A stretch of DNA of 35,468 nucleotides from Weeksellaceae bacterium (GCA_022701545.1 JAKOOG010000402.1:1-35468), one strand, 5' to 3'; shown: positions 25,945 to 35,291, numbered from the stretch's first letter. Numbers and translations: made by a program. The notes: generated by a model from the sequence alone, not told the origin.

Positions 25945-26469
25945 TTAATCCTGATAAAAATTTTCCCTGCGTATGGCATACACCAGCTCATCCTGCAATT
26001 CACCGTTTTTAATCAGGGTCTTTGCAAACCGTGCTTCCAATGTAAATCCGTTCTTTTCCAGGACTTTTTGCGAAGCGGTGTTGCTTCCAAACGGGCGGGC
26101 AAAAATCCGGTCGATTTCATCATAATTCCGAAACGCAAAATCCACGGCCTGCTGGATGGCCCGGCTGATGATTCCCATTCCCCAGAAAGGTTCTCCCAGC
26201 CAGTAGCCGAGTTCAGCATTCTTCCGGTGAATGTCGTGCTGAGGATGGATCCCGATACCGCCAACCGCTTCACCATCCGCCTCAATGGCGAAAATATGAG
26301 CGGAACCCGCTGTGGTGGCAAACTCAATAAATGCAATGCCATCCGCTTCCGAATAAGGATGCGGAAACATGTCGGTCATATTCCGGGCAATGTTTAAATT
26401 GTCTGCATATCTAACCAGACTGCTAAGGTCTTGCTTTTCCCACGATCTTAATTTGAATTCTTTTTCCAT
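25945..26469 (-). CDS. GNAT family N-acetyltransferase (RimJ/RimL-like)
   Basis: FKLRSWEKQDLSSLVRYADN...ELGYWLGEPFWGMGIISRAIQQAVDFAF...ARPFGSNTASQKVLEKNGFTLEA. Start corrected to ATG 26469. Confidence 0.93.
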   Translation of the reverse strand: MEKEFKLRSWEKQDLSSLVRYADNLNIARNMTDMFPHPYSEADGIAFIEFATTAGSAHIFAIEADGEAVGGIGIHPQHDIHRKNAELGYWLGEPFWGMGIISRAIQQAVDFAFRNYDEIDRIFARPFGSNTASQKVLEKNGFTLEARFAKTLIKNGELQDELVYAIRRENFYQD

Positions 26470-26486
26470 ATCAATTTCTGTAAGAG

Positions 26487-26494
26487 CAAATGTA
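26487..26494 (-). promoter_or_regulatory. -7 element TACATTTG upstream of the GNAT gene
   Basis: CAAATGTA on the + strand; lies inside the ORF-track extension 26470-26523. Confidence 0.5.
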
Positions 26495-26659
26495 GGAAAT
26501 CTCAACGTCCTGCCATTGAACAATGAATTAAGTTTCTACGGGATGTTTCAAAGGCGTTCATAATTATCTGACTATAGGCAAATCGAATGGCTTTGGTCTC
26601 ATTGAAATTCAAAGCTTTCAGGATTATTCAACTAAATTCATCGTTAAGAATAAACCGAT

Positions 26660-27019
26660 TCATTCGATACTTAATTTCACATAGGTTTGGCCATCTTCCC
26701 CTTCAACATCAGTATTATATACTCTTTTACCGACAACGGATTTCAGAAAATCTAGGATATTCTCCAGGTCACCGGCAAATTCAGCGCTCAGGTAATTGGA
26801 TTCGCCAAAAGCTTTCGGATCAATAAAATCTGATACATACAGGTTGAAGCGGTCCAGCAGGTCTTCCAGCGGATATTGGGAGTCTTCGTTGTCTTCCAGC
26901 TCAAAGCTGAGGGCAGTGACGTAAGTATTTTCTTCCGTATTCCTGTAGATGTAAGGGTCTACGGACTCATAAACCAAATGACTGTACTTTTCCAGGGTAA
27001 TGGATCTGATGTTTTTCAT
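26660..27019 (-). CDS. Hypothetical protein
   Basis: 119-aa acidic ORF with good coding composition. Confidence 0.7.
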   Translation of the reverse strand: MKNIRSITLEKYSHLVYESVDPYIYRNTEENTYVTALSFELEDNEDSQYPLEDLLDRFNLYVSDFIDPKAFGESNYLSAEFAGDLENILDFLKSVVGKRVYNTDVEGEDGQTYVKLSIE

Positions 27020-27116
27020 TGCGTATAATTAATTTATATTGACAGAAAGAACTTCCGGCATTCAACCTCCTTCCTCAGATCTTTTAATGTGATTATCACT
27101 TCGGGTTTACTTTAAA

Positions 27117-28898
27117 TTAATAAAAATTTTCAAGTTCCAGTTTTTTGATCCGGGCCACAATGGCTCCTTTGGTCCTGCCGAGACGATCGGCGATTTCCTT
27201 AATCGGGCAGCCATCACTAAACATACCAGCCAGTTCCTCATCTTCATCCTGAGTCCATGGTTTGTAAGCACCTTTGTGGGCCATCCTGACCTGTTCCAGG
27301 GAAAAAGTATTTCCTGGTTTATTCCTGGTTTTTGTACCGGCAGAAGTTTTCTTCGGCAGCACCTCATCATCCTCTTTTACTTTTACCACAAGAATGGCCG
27401 GTGATTCCAAAATAAAGGTGTCCGGCAGCAGGGTTTCAGGAATGGAAAGGGTATTTTTAGCCCTCGTCACTGCCACGTAGAGCAGATTGATCTCTTCATT
27501 GGTTTTAGGAATATTCAGTTCAAAGTTTTTTTTATCTTCCTTAAGCTTTTCGAGTCTTTTTTCGGAGATAAAATCATTCACCAGCTCCACCGAATCGTAT
27601 TCCATGCCTTTGCAGCGGTGAACGGTGGAGAAAATCATATCCGCGTCCTCTTTATTGTTGTTTCCGACATGCCTTTTCTTAATGGTATTGATGATTTCCG
27701 GGATTTCGCTCTCATATTCCTTAATAATTTCGACCATCAGGGAAAGCTGAACGTCTTCCGTTTTTTCGATATAATCTTCCAGCTCGGCCAGGTCTTTCAT
27801 CGACCGGATGAGTTCATCCTTAATCAGATGGCGTTTATTGGTGTAGAGATTCAGGACATCGTAAAGCGAGGCACCTTCATCGGCATACGTGTAAGAGCTG
27901 ATGTTGCCCTCAAAATAAATCTGTCTGGATTTTTTGTTTTCCGTAACGTATTCAATGGCTTTCAGCAGCAGCCCGAGGTTCGTTCTCGCCAGGGTAGCCC
28001 TGGTTTTAATTGCTTTACTTTTGCCTGCGCCTGTTATGGAGACGGAAGTTGTAAAGTTTTCATAAAGATGCTTTTTCAGATCCAATACCTCCGAAGCCAG
28101 ATCAGCAATGTCCTGTCCGAAACGGAAGCTGGTGGAAAGGTGGTAGGTCGTAAAGTCTGCTTTCTCGTGGGAATTCACGGCATACCGCCAGCTGTAGATC
28201 TGCTGATGGGTATCGCCGACGATCACCTTTACGGCTTTCTGATTAAAGAAGAGGTCGAGCATCGCCGGAGAAGCATCCTGGCCTTCATCGAAGAGGATAT
28301 AGTCATAACCGAGCTCCGGGTTCAGCAGCTGGAATTTTTTCAGGTAAAAGTCATGGGTCACCTCAATTTCCCCTTTGTCCATTTTACTCAGCAGCAGCCG
28401 GGTCTGCGCAATGATGTAGTCGTAGAATGTTGAAACGAATGCTTTGGCTTTCGGATCGGTAACGGTATCCAGGTAATTCAGGTCCTGGACTTTCCGTTTG
28501 TCACTGTTGCAGAAATAAGCAATGCATTTGTTGATGTGATTGGCGACAATATATTCGGCATGTTTCTCACCGTTGCCCTGCAGGTTCAGTAGGGCGGCAA
28601 TCTCATGGGTTTTATAGCCCTGCGCGCGGACTTTGTAATTGTATTGGAAAACGATATGCCGGAAGGCCAGCGAATGGGCGGTTTCCACCCTGACGTTATG
28701 AAGCCCTTTCTCGGCAAACTTTCTAGCCGCTTCGATCCGCACGGCTTTGTTGAAAACCAGATAGAGGATTTTACTGCCCGCCGGGCGCGTGCCGGCATAT
28801 TCGATAACGGTGGTGGTTTTTCCCGAACCGGCTACGGCATTGATTTTAATGTTTCCGGACGAGTTAAGGATGTCCTGTTGTTCTTTTGTTAAATTCAT
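27117..28898 (-). CDS. UvrD/FBH1-like superfamily 1 helicase with C-terminal helix-turn-helix/Myb-like domain
   Basis: INAVAGSGKTTTVIEYA (Walker A), YDYILFDEGQDASPAMLDLF (motif II), VGDTHQQIYSWRYA (motif III), STSFRFG (motif IV) and LLYVAVTRAKNTL (motif VI). C-terminus WTQDEDEELAGMFSDGCPIKEIADRLGRTKGAIVARIKKL. Confidence 0.9.
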   Translation of the reverse strand: MNLTKEQQDILNSSGNIKINAVAGSGKTTTVIEYAGTRPAGSKILYLVFNKAVRIEAARKFAEKGLHNVRVETAHSLAFRHIVFQYNYKVRAQGYKTHEIAALLNLQGNGEKHAEYIVANHINKCIAYFCNSDKRKVQDLNYLDTVTDPKAKAFVSTFYDYIIAQTRLLLSKMDKGEIEVTHDFYLKKFQLLNPELGYDYILFDEGQDASPAMLDLFFNQKAVKVIVGDTHQQIYSWRYAVNSHEKADFTTYHLSTSFRFGQDIADLASEVLDLKKHLYENFTTSVSITGAGKSKAIKTRATLARTNLGLLLKAIEYVTENKKSRQIYFEGNISSYTYADEGASLYDVLNLYTNKRHLIKDELIRSMKDLAELEDYIEKTEDVQLSLMVEIIKEYESEIPEIINTIKKRHVGNNNKEDADMIFSTVHRCKGMEYDSVELVNDFISEKRLEKLKEDKKNFELNIPKTNEEINLLYVAVTRAKNTLSIPETLLPDTFILESPAILVVKVKEDDEVLPKKTSAGTKTRNKPGNTFSLEQVRMAHKGAYKPWTQDEDEELAGMFSDGCPIKEIADRLGRTKGAIVARIKKLELENFY

Positions 28899-28957
28899 CG
28901 GTTTTGTGTTTTGGTGTATTGATTATATCAGTAAGTCAGAATAACTAAGGTTAGTGT

Positions 28958-29569
28958 TTACTCCAGCAAATGATAATTTTCCAGTCTGAAATTTTTTATT
29001 AGACTTTCCGCATCCGGTCTTCTTTCGTCATGGCGGTGAATATCAGCCCCTGCTGAAATGAGTGTCCTGAATATTTTTCTGAGCTGCTGCAACAGGATAC
29101 CGTCAGACAAATCCGCATTTGGATGATGGATCACCTGGTTGGCATCCAGAATGGCGCGGTGCAGGCAATTGTTCCCATACGAATCCATAGCGTTGGGATC
29201 TGCCTTGCGGTTCAGCATCTGCTGAAAGAGAGCAAAAGCCTGGTCAAACCGGGCAGTATCTTTCTGAAGCGTATAGGAATTAAAAATCATGGCCCGGATG
29301 CAATCATGAAGGACAGGTGCTGTCCACTCGTTGATGGCCGAGGTTTCCATGAAATTGACGTCTGCTCCTTTTTCGATCAGAAGCCCGGCGATATCGAAGT
29401 TCCCGGTTTTAAAAGCCACCTGCAGCCCGGACTGTCCGTCGTTCTTTTTAGGCGGTGACAAGCTGCACGTGGTAAGATAAGCCTTATCCGCTTCAATAAG
29501 TTCCGCTACTTTTTGGATGTTGCCATCCGTAATGACTTTGAAATAAGTTTTGATCTCTTTCTTCTTCAT
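28958..29569 (-). CDS. Ankyrin repeat protein
   Basis: SGLQVAFKTGNFDIAGLLIEKGADVNFME; GNNCLHRAILDAN; RTLISAGADIHRHDER. No signal peptide. Confidence 0.85.
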   Translation of the reverse strand: MKKKEIKTYFKVITDGNIQKVAELIEADKAYLTTCSLSPPKKNDGQSGLQVAFKTGNFDIAGLLIEKGADVNFMETSAINEWTAPVLHDCIRAMIFNSYTLQKDTARFDQAFALFQQMLNRKADPNAMDSYGNNCLHRAILDANQVIHHPNADLSDGILLQQLRKIFRTLISAGADIHRHDERRPDAESLIKNFRLENYHLLE

Positions 29570-29588
29570 CCGGCAATTCTTTTAGCAT

Positions 29589-30194
29589 TTACTCCAAAAA
29601 TTCTTCATTAATAAAATCATATCCTTTCTCCATCAGTATTTTCAGGTATTCTTCAAAGCTGCCGGCGATGACGCTTAATTCATCCGGATCATGGACGAAA
29701 CGGATGATCTGTCCTTTTGTCCCTTTTTCCGACGGACTGAAATCGATGAACAGCTGCGAGGTCCCGCCGTTGTTCATGCAGTCTGAAAAATGGAGCCATT
29801 TCAAATCTTTTACCGTAGTGGCAATCTTTTCGTCGACATCCACTTCATCATATTCCCGTTCGATATAATCTTTATAATATCTCACTGCCAGATCATGATT
29901 TTCGATCATTTCACCGGAAGACAGCAGGTAATAGGGATATTCTTCCATATCGGAACCGAGAAAGTAAAAGGCTATTTTCTCACCACCATATTCCCGCCAG
30001 TAGGTCCCGTCCACATATTTCAGAAGATCAGTCAACGCTTCAGGAATTTCCGGGTAAAGTTCTTTCAGCTTCTGAATATTTTCTTCAGCAGCGCCATGTT
30101 TTATCTTTTCAAAATGGTCCCAGCTTTCTTTTCCCTGATTTTCAAAGTACGCTTTTTTCAGGCCGGCAATATACTGTTCTGCAATCGGATTCAT
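29589..30194 (-). CDS. SMI1/KNR4 (SUKH) family protein
   Basis: IQKLKELYPEIPEALTDLLKYVDGTYWREYGGEKIAFYFLG...LFIDFSPSEKGTKGQIIRFVHDPDELSVIAGSFEEYLKILMEKG. Confidence 0.85.
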   Translation of the reverse strand: MNPIAEQYIAGLKKAYFENQGKESWDHFEKIKHGAAEENIQKLKELYPEIPEALTDLLKYVDGTYWREYGGEKIAFYFLGSDMEEYPYYLLSSGEMIENHDLAVRYYKDYIEREYDEVDVDEKIATTVKDLKWLHFSDCMNNGGTSQLFIDFSPSEKGTKGQIIRFVHDPDELSVIAGSFEEYLKILMEKGYDFINEEFLE

Positions 30195-30290
30195 TTTTTT
30201 ATTTTAAATATACGGAATTCCGTTGTAATTGCTGCCAGGACGGTGTTGACTTTTCCTGTCACAAACTTCCTTTTTAAGCCGGCTGGCCTG

Positions 30291-31637
30291 TTATTTTGTA
30301 ATGTTTATAAATTCAGGGTTTGCAAAAAGATTCTGAAGCTGCGGGAAGTTCCGGGCATCTTCTTTCAGTTCAGGTTCCAGCTCAAAAGTGGTTTTTAAAA
30401 GTTCAAGGCATTCGGAGGTTTTTCCCTGGAGGTTTTTCATGATGGCCATCTGGTAATAGTTCCAGGAAAAAGATTGGACGGCATTAAGCCGATCATAAAG
30501 CAGAATGGCTTCGTCATATTTTCCGATTCCTTTTAAATAAAGGCCTTTGTTATATTTAAGCTGGTATTTCGCTTCCTCACCGGATTCATTCTCTATGATG
30601 TCAAACTGCTTCATGGCCTGTTCTTCAGGAAGCATATTCATGGTATCTACCATAAGCTGAATGGTAACATTTTCCGGATAATATTTTTGAAACAGTTTCC
30701 TGACAGATCTGGCAGCATCATCAATAAGGTTTTCCTTTTGATAAAACTGAATAATAAATATCAGGGCATTGGGATTCTCCGGATCATTTGCCAGGACGTC
30801 CTTTATGTTCAGGATAAATTCATCTTCCTCAATTTTACCTTCCTGAAACAGTTCGAAAGCAAAGTCTACTTTATTCTCCAGGATCTGCTGATGTCCCGGC
30901 TCCAGTTCCAGGGCTTTATTGGTAAAGAACAGTGCCTGTTCCGTATCGTTCTTTAAAGCATAAAGCTTTCCTTTATTGGCGTAGGCCAGAGTTGCATTTT
31001 CATCCAGTTCTATAGCTTTGTCGAACAGTTCCAATGCATTGTCCAGATCACCTCTGTCCATCTGATAGGCTCCATATCCGATATAACGGTCGATCTGGTC
31101 CCGGTCTGTATTTCCCCGGGTGTGCTCCGGGTTAGGGGTGATTTTAATTTCCGAGATCACGCCGCTGTCGAGTTTTTCCTGGAAATCATTAACCATCTCG
31201 GTGTTCTTTTCCTGTAACGCAGTAACGATCTCTTCCGACTGTTTTCTGCTCAGCTCTTCTTTGAACAGTTCATGCCGGACTACCTCGTAACGGTGGTTGT
31301 TCTGAAAATACAGCTGCTGCGCATGATCCAGGATTTTTGCACGGTACGCTTTACTGTTGAAAAGATTTTTATCGATTCCCTGATCCTGAGAAGATGAAGG
31401 CTTCAGTTTCCGCCCGGAAATTTCCTTTGCTTTCTCCAGGATGATGGCCACCTGCTCATCATTCAGCCCTGCCTTTTTCATTTCATAAACCGCAATATTC
31501 GGATTCATGTTATTTTCCTCCAGTTTCCATAAAGCCAAAGCACAGATCTGATCCTGAAACTGCACCGAATTGAATATCGAATTTTCGATTCCTGTATTGT
31601 CCTGTTTTTTCTTTTTGAAAAAATCAAATAGTCCCAT
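30291..31637 (-). CDS. Tetratricopeptide repeat protein
   Basis: YGAYQMDRGDLDNALELFDKAIELDENATLAYANKGKLYALKNDTEQALFFTNKALELEPGHQ and other TPR units. Confidence 0.88.
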   Translation of the reverse strand: MGLFDFFKKKKQDNTGIENSIFNSVQFQDQICALALWKLEENNMNPNIAVYEMKKAGLNDEQVAIILEKAKEISGRKLKPSSSQDQGIDKNLFNSKAYRAKILDHAQQLYFQNNHRYEVVRHELFKEELSRKQSEEIVTALQEKNTEMVNDFQEKLDSGVISEIKITPNPEHTRGNTDRDQIDRYIGYGAYQMDRGDLDNALELFDKAIELDENATLAYANKGKLYALKNDTEQALFFTNKALELEPGHQQILENKVDFAFELFQEGKIEEDEFILNIKDVLANDPENPNALIFIIQFYQKENLIDDAARSVRKLFQKYYPENVTIQLMVDTMNMLPEEQAMKQFDIIENESGEEAKYQLKYNKGLYLKGIGKYDEAILLYDRLNAVQSFSWNYYQMAIMKNLQGKTSECLELLKTTFELEPELKEDARNFPQLQNLFANPEFINITK

Positions 31638-31707
31638 GGGTTTTTAATTTTGTTTTACGGTAGGGTAATCAGTTCTTAACTGAAGTTTTTTAATTGGATG
31701 CTTGAGT

Positions 31708-32298
31708 TTATTCTTCCTTTTCAAAACGGAAGCCCTGCGCCTGCAGATATTCGTCCAGGTCTACTTCAAACGGGAGGTAATAGCCGTTTTCCAGGTCATA
31801 CACCGCACTGCTGGAATCCGAAGCTTCCAGAAATCCCAGGACTTTCGAGCGGGTTTCTTCTTTTGCATTTTTCCAGCACTGTCTCAGGAATTCATGTTCC
31901 AGCCCGGATTGGTTTTCCCAGTAACCGGTGGTGTCCAGCCTGTTGTCTGCATTAAGGCGGCTGGTATACTGGATGTCATTTTCATCCAGGACTTTTTTGC
32001 AAAGGTCCTGAAGGTCTGCCAGGGTATAATCTTCAAATCCGTGCTCTTTCAGATGGAGCTCTGCGATATGAACGGTTTTGTCAGGCGCATAATAGGCATA
32101 ATTCGGCATGGCAAACAGGAAGCTCAGCGGGCTTGCCGCGTAATAATACAGTCCGATGATCTCTACTTTCCTGTCGTCTTCCCTGAAAGAGTCGGTTGAG
32201 TTTAAAACCTTTACCAGGAAATCCGTCACGGCTTTTTCCCTGGGGAAAAGAAAGGTTTCCTGAAAGGCTTCGTCTATTTTTGATTCCAGATTCTTCAT
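31708..32298 (-). CDS. Hypothetical protein
   Basis: 196-aa ORF with coding-like composition (MKNLESKIDEAFQETFLFPREKAVTDFLVKVL...). Confidence 0.75.
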   Translation of the reverse strand: MKNLESKIDEAFQETFLFPREKAVTDFLVKVLNSTDSFREDDRKVEIIGLYYYAASPLSFLFAMPNYAYYAPDKTVHIAELHLKEHGFEDYTLADLQDLCKKVLDENDIQYTSRLNADNRLDTTGYWENQSGLEHEFLRQCWKNAKEETRSKVLGFLEASDSSSAVYDLENGYYLPFEVDLDEYLQAQGFRFEKEE

Positions 32299-32591
32299 AA
32301 TAGCTGTTTAAAGGATAAAAATAAGGAAAAGGCTTTGGAAAATCGATGCAAGATTCAGATTATAATTGATTCCGTTTCAGGACCTGTATTTTTTAACATT
32401 AAGAAATTAACATGTTTAGCTTTTAAAAATCCATTTACAGAATGCCGCTTTATTTATTTAATTCATTAATATTGAGCAAAAGATTCCGTCGTGGTAAAAG
32501 TTAAGAATAAACAAAGTTTATTTGAATAAGATAATTAAGAGTAAGAGAGATCATAAAAATATTCTGAGTTGGATTTAAGTAAGCTCTTAAA

Positions 32592-33239
32592 TTACTTTCT
32601 TTTCAGATCGGTGATCAATAATGCATTGTCCTGCCTCAGCTTTTCGATTACTTTTTCGGTTTCGGAAGGGGCCGGATTCTCTTCCAATTGTTTGAATTCG
32701 TCGGTGGTGAGACCTATAATCTGCAAAAATGAAACTTCTCCGTGCGGCGTGTCTATTTTTCCGAGTTCGGGATCGAGGGCAAAAGACAAAGCGGTAATGT
32801 TGGTATCATATCCGCTCCGGATCGGGCCATTGGCGGGGATGAGGTGGTATTCCTCAAACCATTTGCCGGATTGGAAGACATACCGTGCCAGATTCTGGAG
32901 AAGATTGCACACCCAATGGATGTTGTCGTCTTCGTTTTCCATTTTCAGCCTGAAGGTAAGTTCGAAACCGAATTTGCTGAATTCCCCGCCGGCACTTTTT
33001 TCACTGTAATAGAGTTCCGAGAATCCATAGGTGATAAAATGGAAATGTCTTTCCTGTTTTTCGCTCCGGTACACACTGATTCCGTCCAGCGGGTCGTTGC
33101 CGCCTGCGATATAATGGAGTGGCGGGGCAAAATGCAGCGGTTCGTGGCCGGGATAGATTTTTTCCAGTTCTTTATCAATGCATTCCCAGCCGACCGCATC
33201 GTCTTCGGTAAATTGTTTTCTGTATTCTTCTGTGTTCAT
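32592..33239 (-). CDS. Suppressor of fused (SUFU) domain protein
   Basis: GWECIDKELEKIYPGHEPLHFAPPLHYIAGGNDPLDGISVYRSEKQERHFHFITYGFSELY...SKFGFELTFRL matches bacterial SUFU-domain proteins. Confidence 0.88.
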   Translation of the reverse strand: MNTEEYRKQFTEDDAVGWECIDKELEKIYPGHEPLHFAPPLHYIAGGNDPLDGISVYRSEKQERHFHFITYGFSELYYSEKSAGGEFSKFGFELTFRLKMENEDDNIHWVCNLLQNLARYVFQSGKWFEEYHLIPANGPIRSGYDTNITALSFALDPELGKIDTPHGEVSFLQIIGLTTDEFKQLEENPAPSETEKVIEKLRQDNALLITDLKRK

Positions 33240-33326
33240 TGGTGGATTTTTGAGGAATTAAGGTACGGAAAAATGTGGGAATAGTTACCGGGCTATACTA
33301 AGATTAATCTTCACCGATCGTATGTT

Positions 33327-34421
33327 TTACTTCATTCTATTGATTTCGGTGGCACTGTAAAGTCCTCCGATGGCTTCGAAAACCTCATCCTGATCTTTTT
33401 TATCGGACCATCCTTTTCCGGCAAGTTCTTTTCTTATTTCCTCTTCCGATTTATTTTTAACAGCATGGTAACAGGCAAAATCCACGACTTCGGCAGGTAT
33501 TCTTTCAAGGACATATTTGGTAAGAACCGTCACTATTTTCAGATAAGTGAAAAGGCCGGTTAGTCCCAACTGAATAATCCAGCTGATGATCCAGCCGATC
33601 CAGCCCAGATTGATCTTATTTACCGTAAATCCCTGAGAAAACCGAATCTTTAAAAAGCTCAGAAATCCGATTCTTTCCAGATTGTTCTCACGAAGAATTA
33701 TTTCATACTGAAAATACTGATTTGAGGCATAAATCAATAGAATCATAGCGGCTAATACGTATTGAAGCTTTCTAAAATCGGTATAATTTGAAAACTTAAT
33801 ACAGTATTTCATGGCAAAAACAAGGGCCGTTGCGACAAGAAATTCAAACAGGCCGATCAGATAGATTCCTTTTATGGAAAGGTATGCCAGGGTAAATCCC
33901 AGAATAAGTGAAACGAATAAACTGCCGATTAAGGGAATGGTAAGATTGGGAGTTTTTGTCTGTACCGGTTTTGGCAGGGTATCCGGAATGATATAGTCGT
34001 CCCAGTTGTTTTTTCTCTCCGCTTCTTTTTCTAATTCCTGCAGTGCTTCCTGATCTAATGTTTTCAGGGTTTCCTGATAAGCGTAGATGAACAGCTTTAC
34101 TCTTTTAGAGTTTTTGCCGGCATCCCAGATTTCATTGCCCAAAGATTCGCTTTTTACAGCAATGTTTTCTTCTTTGTATGTTGCAGTAATGATTTCCGTC
34201 CAACGTTCATTCATCCAGCCGGCTTCCTTGCGTTTTGCTTCAATATTAAAGTTGTCTTTATAAACCAGGTCCCACCCAAGTTTTTCAAATGCTTTTTCCG
34301 CAACTGCAATAAAAATGATCTCATTAACCGGTGTCTTAAATTCTTCTTGGTATTTTGGCGAAAAGCTGATGCTGTGCTTTCTGGGAATTGTTTCTTCGTA
34401 ATTTTTGAAATTTTTATCCAT
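33327..34421 (-). CDS. Hypothetical multi-TM membrane protein with soluble N-terminal domain
   Basis: N-terminal soluble domain (IIFIAVAEKAFEKLGWDLVYKDNFNIEAKRK...ENIAVKSES), about 4-5 TM segments, and a C-terminal helical tail (SEEEIRKELAGKGWSDKKDQDEVFEAIGG). Confidence 0.8.
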   Translation of the reverse strand: MDKNFKNYEETIPRKHSISFSPKYQEEFKTPVNEIIFIAVAEKAFEKLGWDLVYKDNFNIEAKRKEAGWMNERWTEIITATYKEENIAVKSESLGNEIWDAGKNSKRVKLFIYAYQETLKTLDQEALQELEKEAERKNNWDDYIIPDTLPKPVQTKTPNLTIPLIGSLFVSLILGFTLAYLSIKGIYLIGLFEFLVATALVFAMKYCIKFSNYTDFRKLQYVLAAMILLIYASNQYFQYEIILRENNLERIGFLSFLKIRFSQGFTVNKINLGWIGWIISWIIQLGLTGLFTYLKIVTVLTKYVLERIPAEVVDFACYHAVKNKSEEEIRKELAGKGWSDKKDQDEVFEAIGGLYSATEINRMK

Positions 34422-34460
34422 TGATGATCTGAAAATGGTTGATCAGTTTGATTTTGCCTG

Positions 34461-34468
34461 CAAATGTA
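34461..34468 (-). promoter_or_regulatory. -7 element TACATTTG upstream of the 33327..34421 gene
   Basis: CAAATGTA on the + strand. Confidence 0.45.
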
Positions 34469-34581
34469 ATAAAATAGGGGTTTTATGAAGAAAGACATTG
34501 TGAAATAATCATGGACTAATTTTGTTTATCTTTCCATTTAATGTGGAATAAACGCGATATTTGCGCCAGTGAAAGAAAGCA

Positions 34582-35247
34582 TCAATATTTTGTTTTATAT
34601 TTTCTTCTCCCAAGCAGAAAAGACATTCCCAACACTAAAATTCCGGTCATTACGCACAGAAGAATCGTTAGGTTTCTATTTTCAGTTTTCAGCTCTTCGT
34701 ATCTGGAATCTGCCAGATCGGCTCTTCTTTTTAGCTTTTTAATATAAATGTCCGGCTTGTTTGTTTCCGGCTCAAAGTCTTCTATAAAAGGCTTTACAAC
34801 TGCATATTCATCCTGACTCAGATATTTTTTCTCTAGATCCTGTAAAATTTTCAGTTCGTCTTTCGTGACGTTTTTCAGAGGTCTGGTATAAGTGCAGAAT
34901 TCAGAGTAGAGCAGGCCGGTATCGGGTTCGATATAACCGAAAATCAGATACTCGGTATTTTTATCGTAAGACAGATCGCATGATCTGAGCGGGGATGAAA
35001 ATAGAACGGCCTCTTTTTTATAAAATTCTCCGTAAGCCTCCGACTTATAAATTGTATTGACCTTTATTTTGCTGAGGTAGTTATTTAAGCTTTTAAACCC
35101 CGAAGGGATCTGAACAATATCATAGACTTTTCCTGTAAACACAAAATCTGCATGGTTAAAGGATTCCTGAATGCTCATGTTCTCGCATTTGCATCCGGAT
35201 AATTTTGCTGAAATCAGAAATGATAAGATAAGTAATTTTATTTTCAT
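34582..35247 (-). CDS. Exported NTR/TIMP-like domain protein with C-terminal transmembrane anchor
   Basis: MKIKLLILSFLISAKLSGCKCENMSIQESFNHADFVFTGKV...SCDLSYDKNTEYLIFGYIEPDTGLLYSEFCTYTRPL, then TM LLCVMTGILVLGMSFLLG-RRK. Start corrected to 35247. Confidence 0.72.
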   Translation of the reverse strand: MKIKLLILSFLISAKLSGCKCENMSIQESFNHADFVFTGKVYDIVQIPSGFKSLNNYLSKIKVNTIYKSEAYGEFYKKEAVLFSSPLRSCDLSYDKNTEYLIFGYIEPDTGLLYSEFCTYTRPLKNVTKDELKILQDLEKKYLSQDEYAVVKPFIEDFEPETNKPDIYIKKLKRRADLADSRYEELKTENRNLTILLCVMTGILVLGMSFLLGRRKYKTKY

Positions 35248-35291
35248 GGCTATTTCATAAAGGGCTACTATTTTTAAAGTATTCTTCACAT

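Noticed and set aside
27618-28433. 271-aa + strand ORF opposite the helicase
   Set aside because: Antisense of conserved helicase motifs.
29790-30398. 202-aa + strand ORF rich in Phe/Ile
   Set aside because: Antisense of the SUKH and TPR genes; low-complexity hydrophobic composition typical of shadow ORFs.
32742-33284. 180-aa + strand ORF opposite the SUFU gene
   Set aside because: Antisense to a recognisable SUFU-domain protein.
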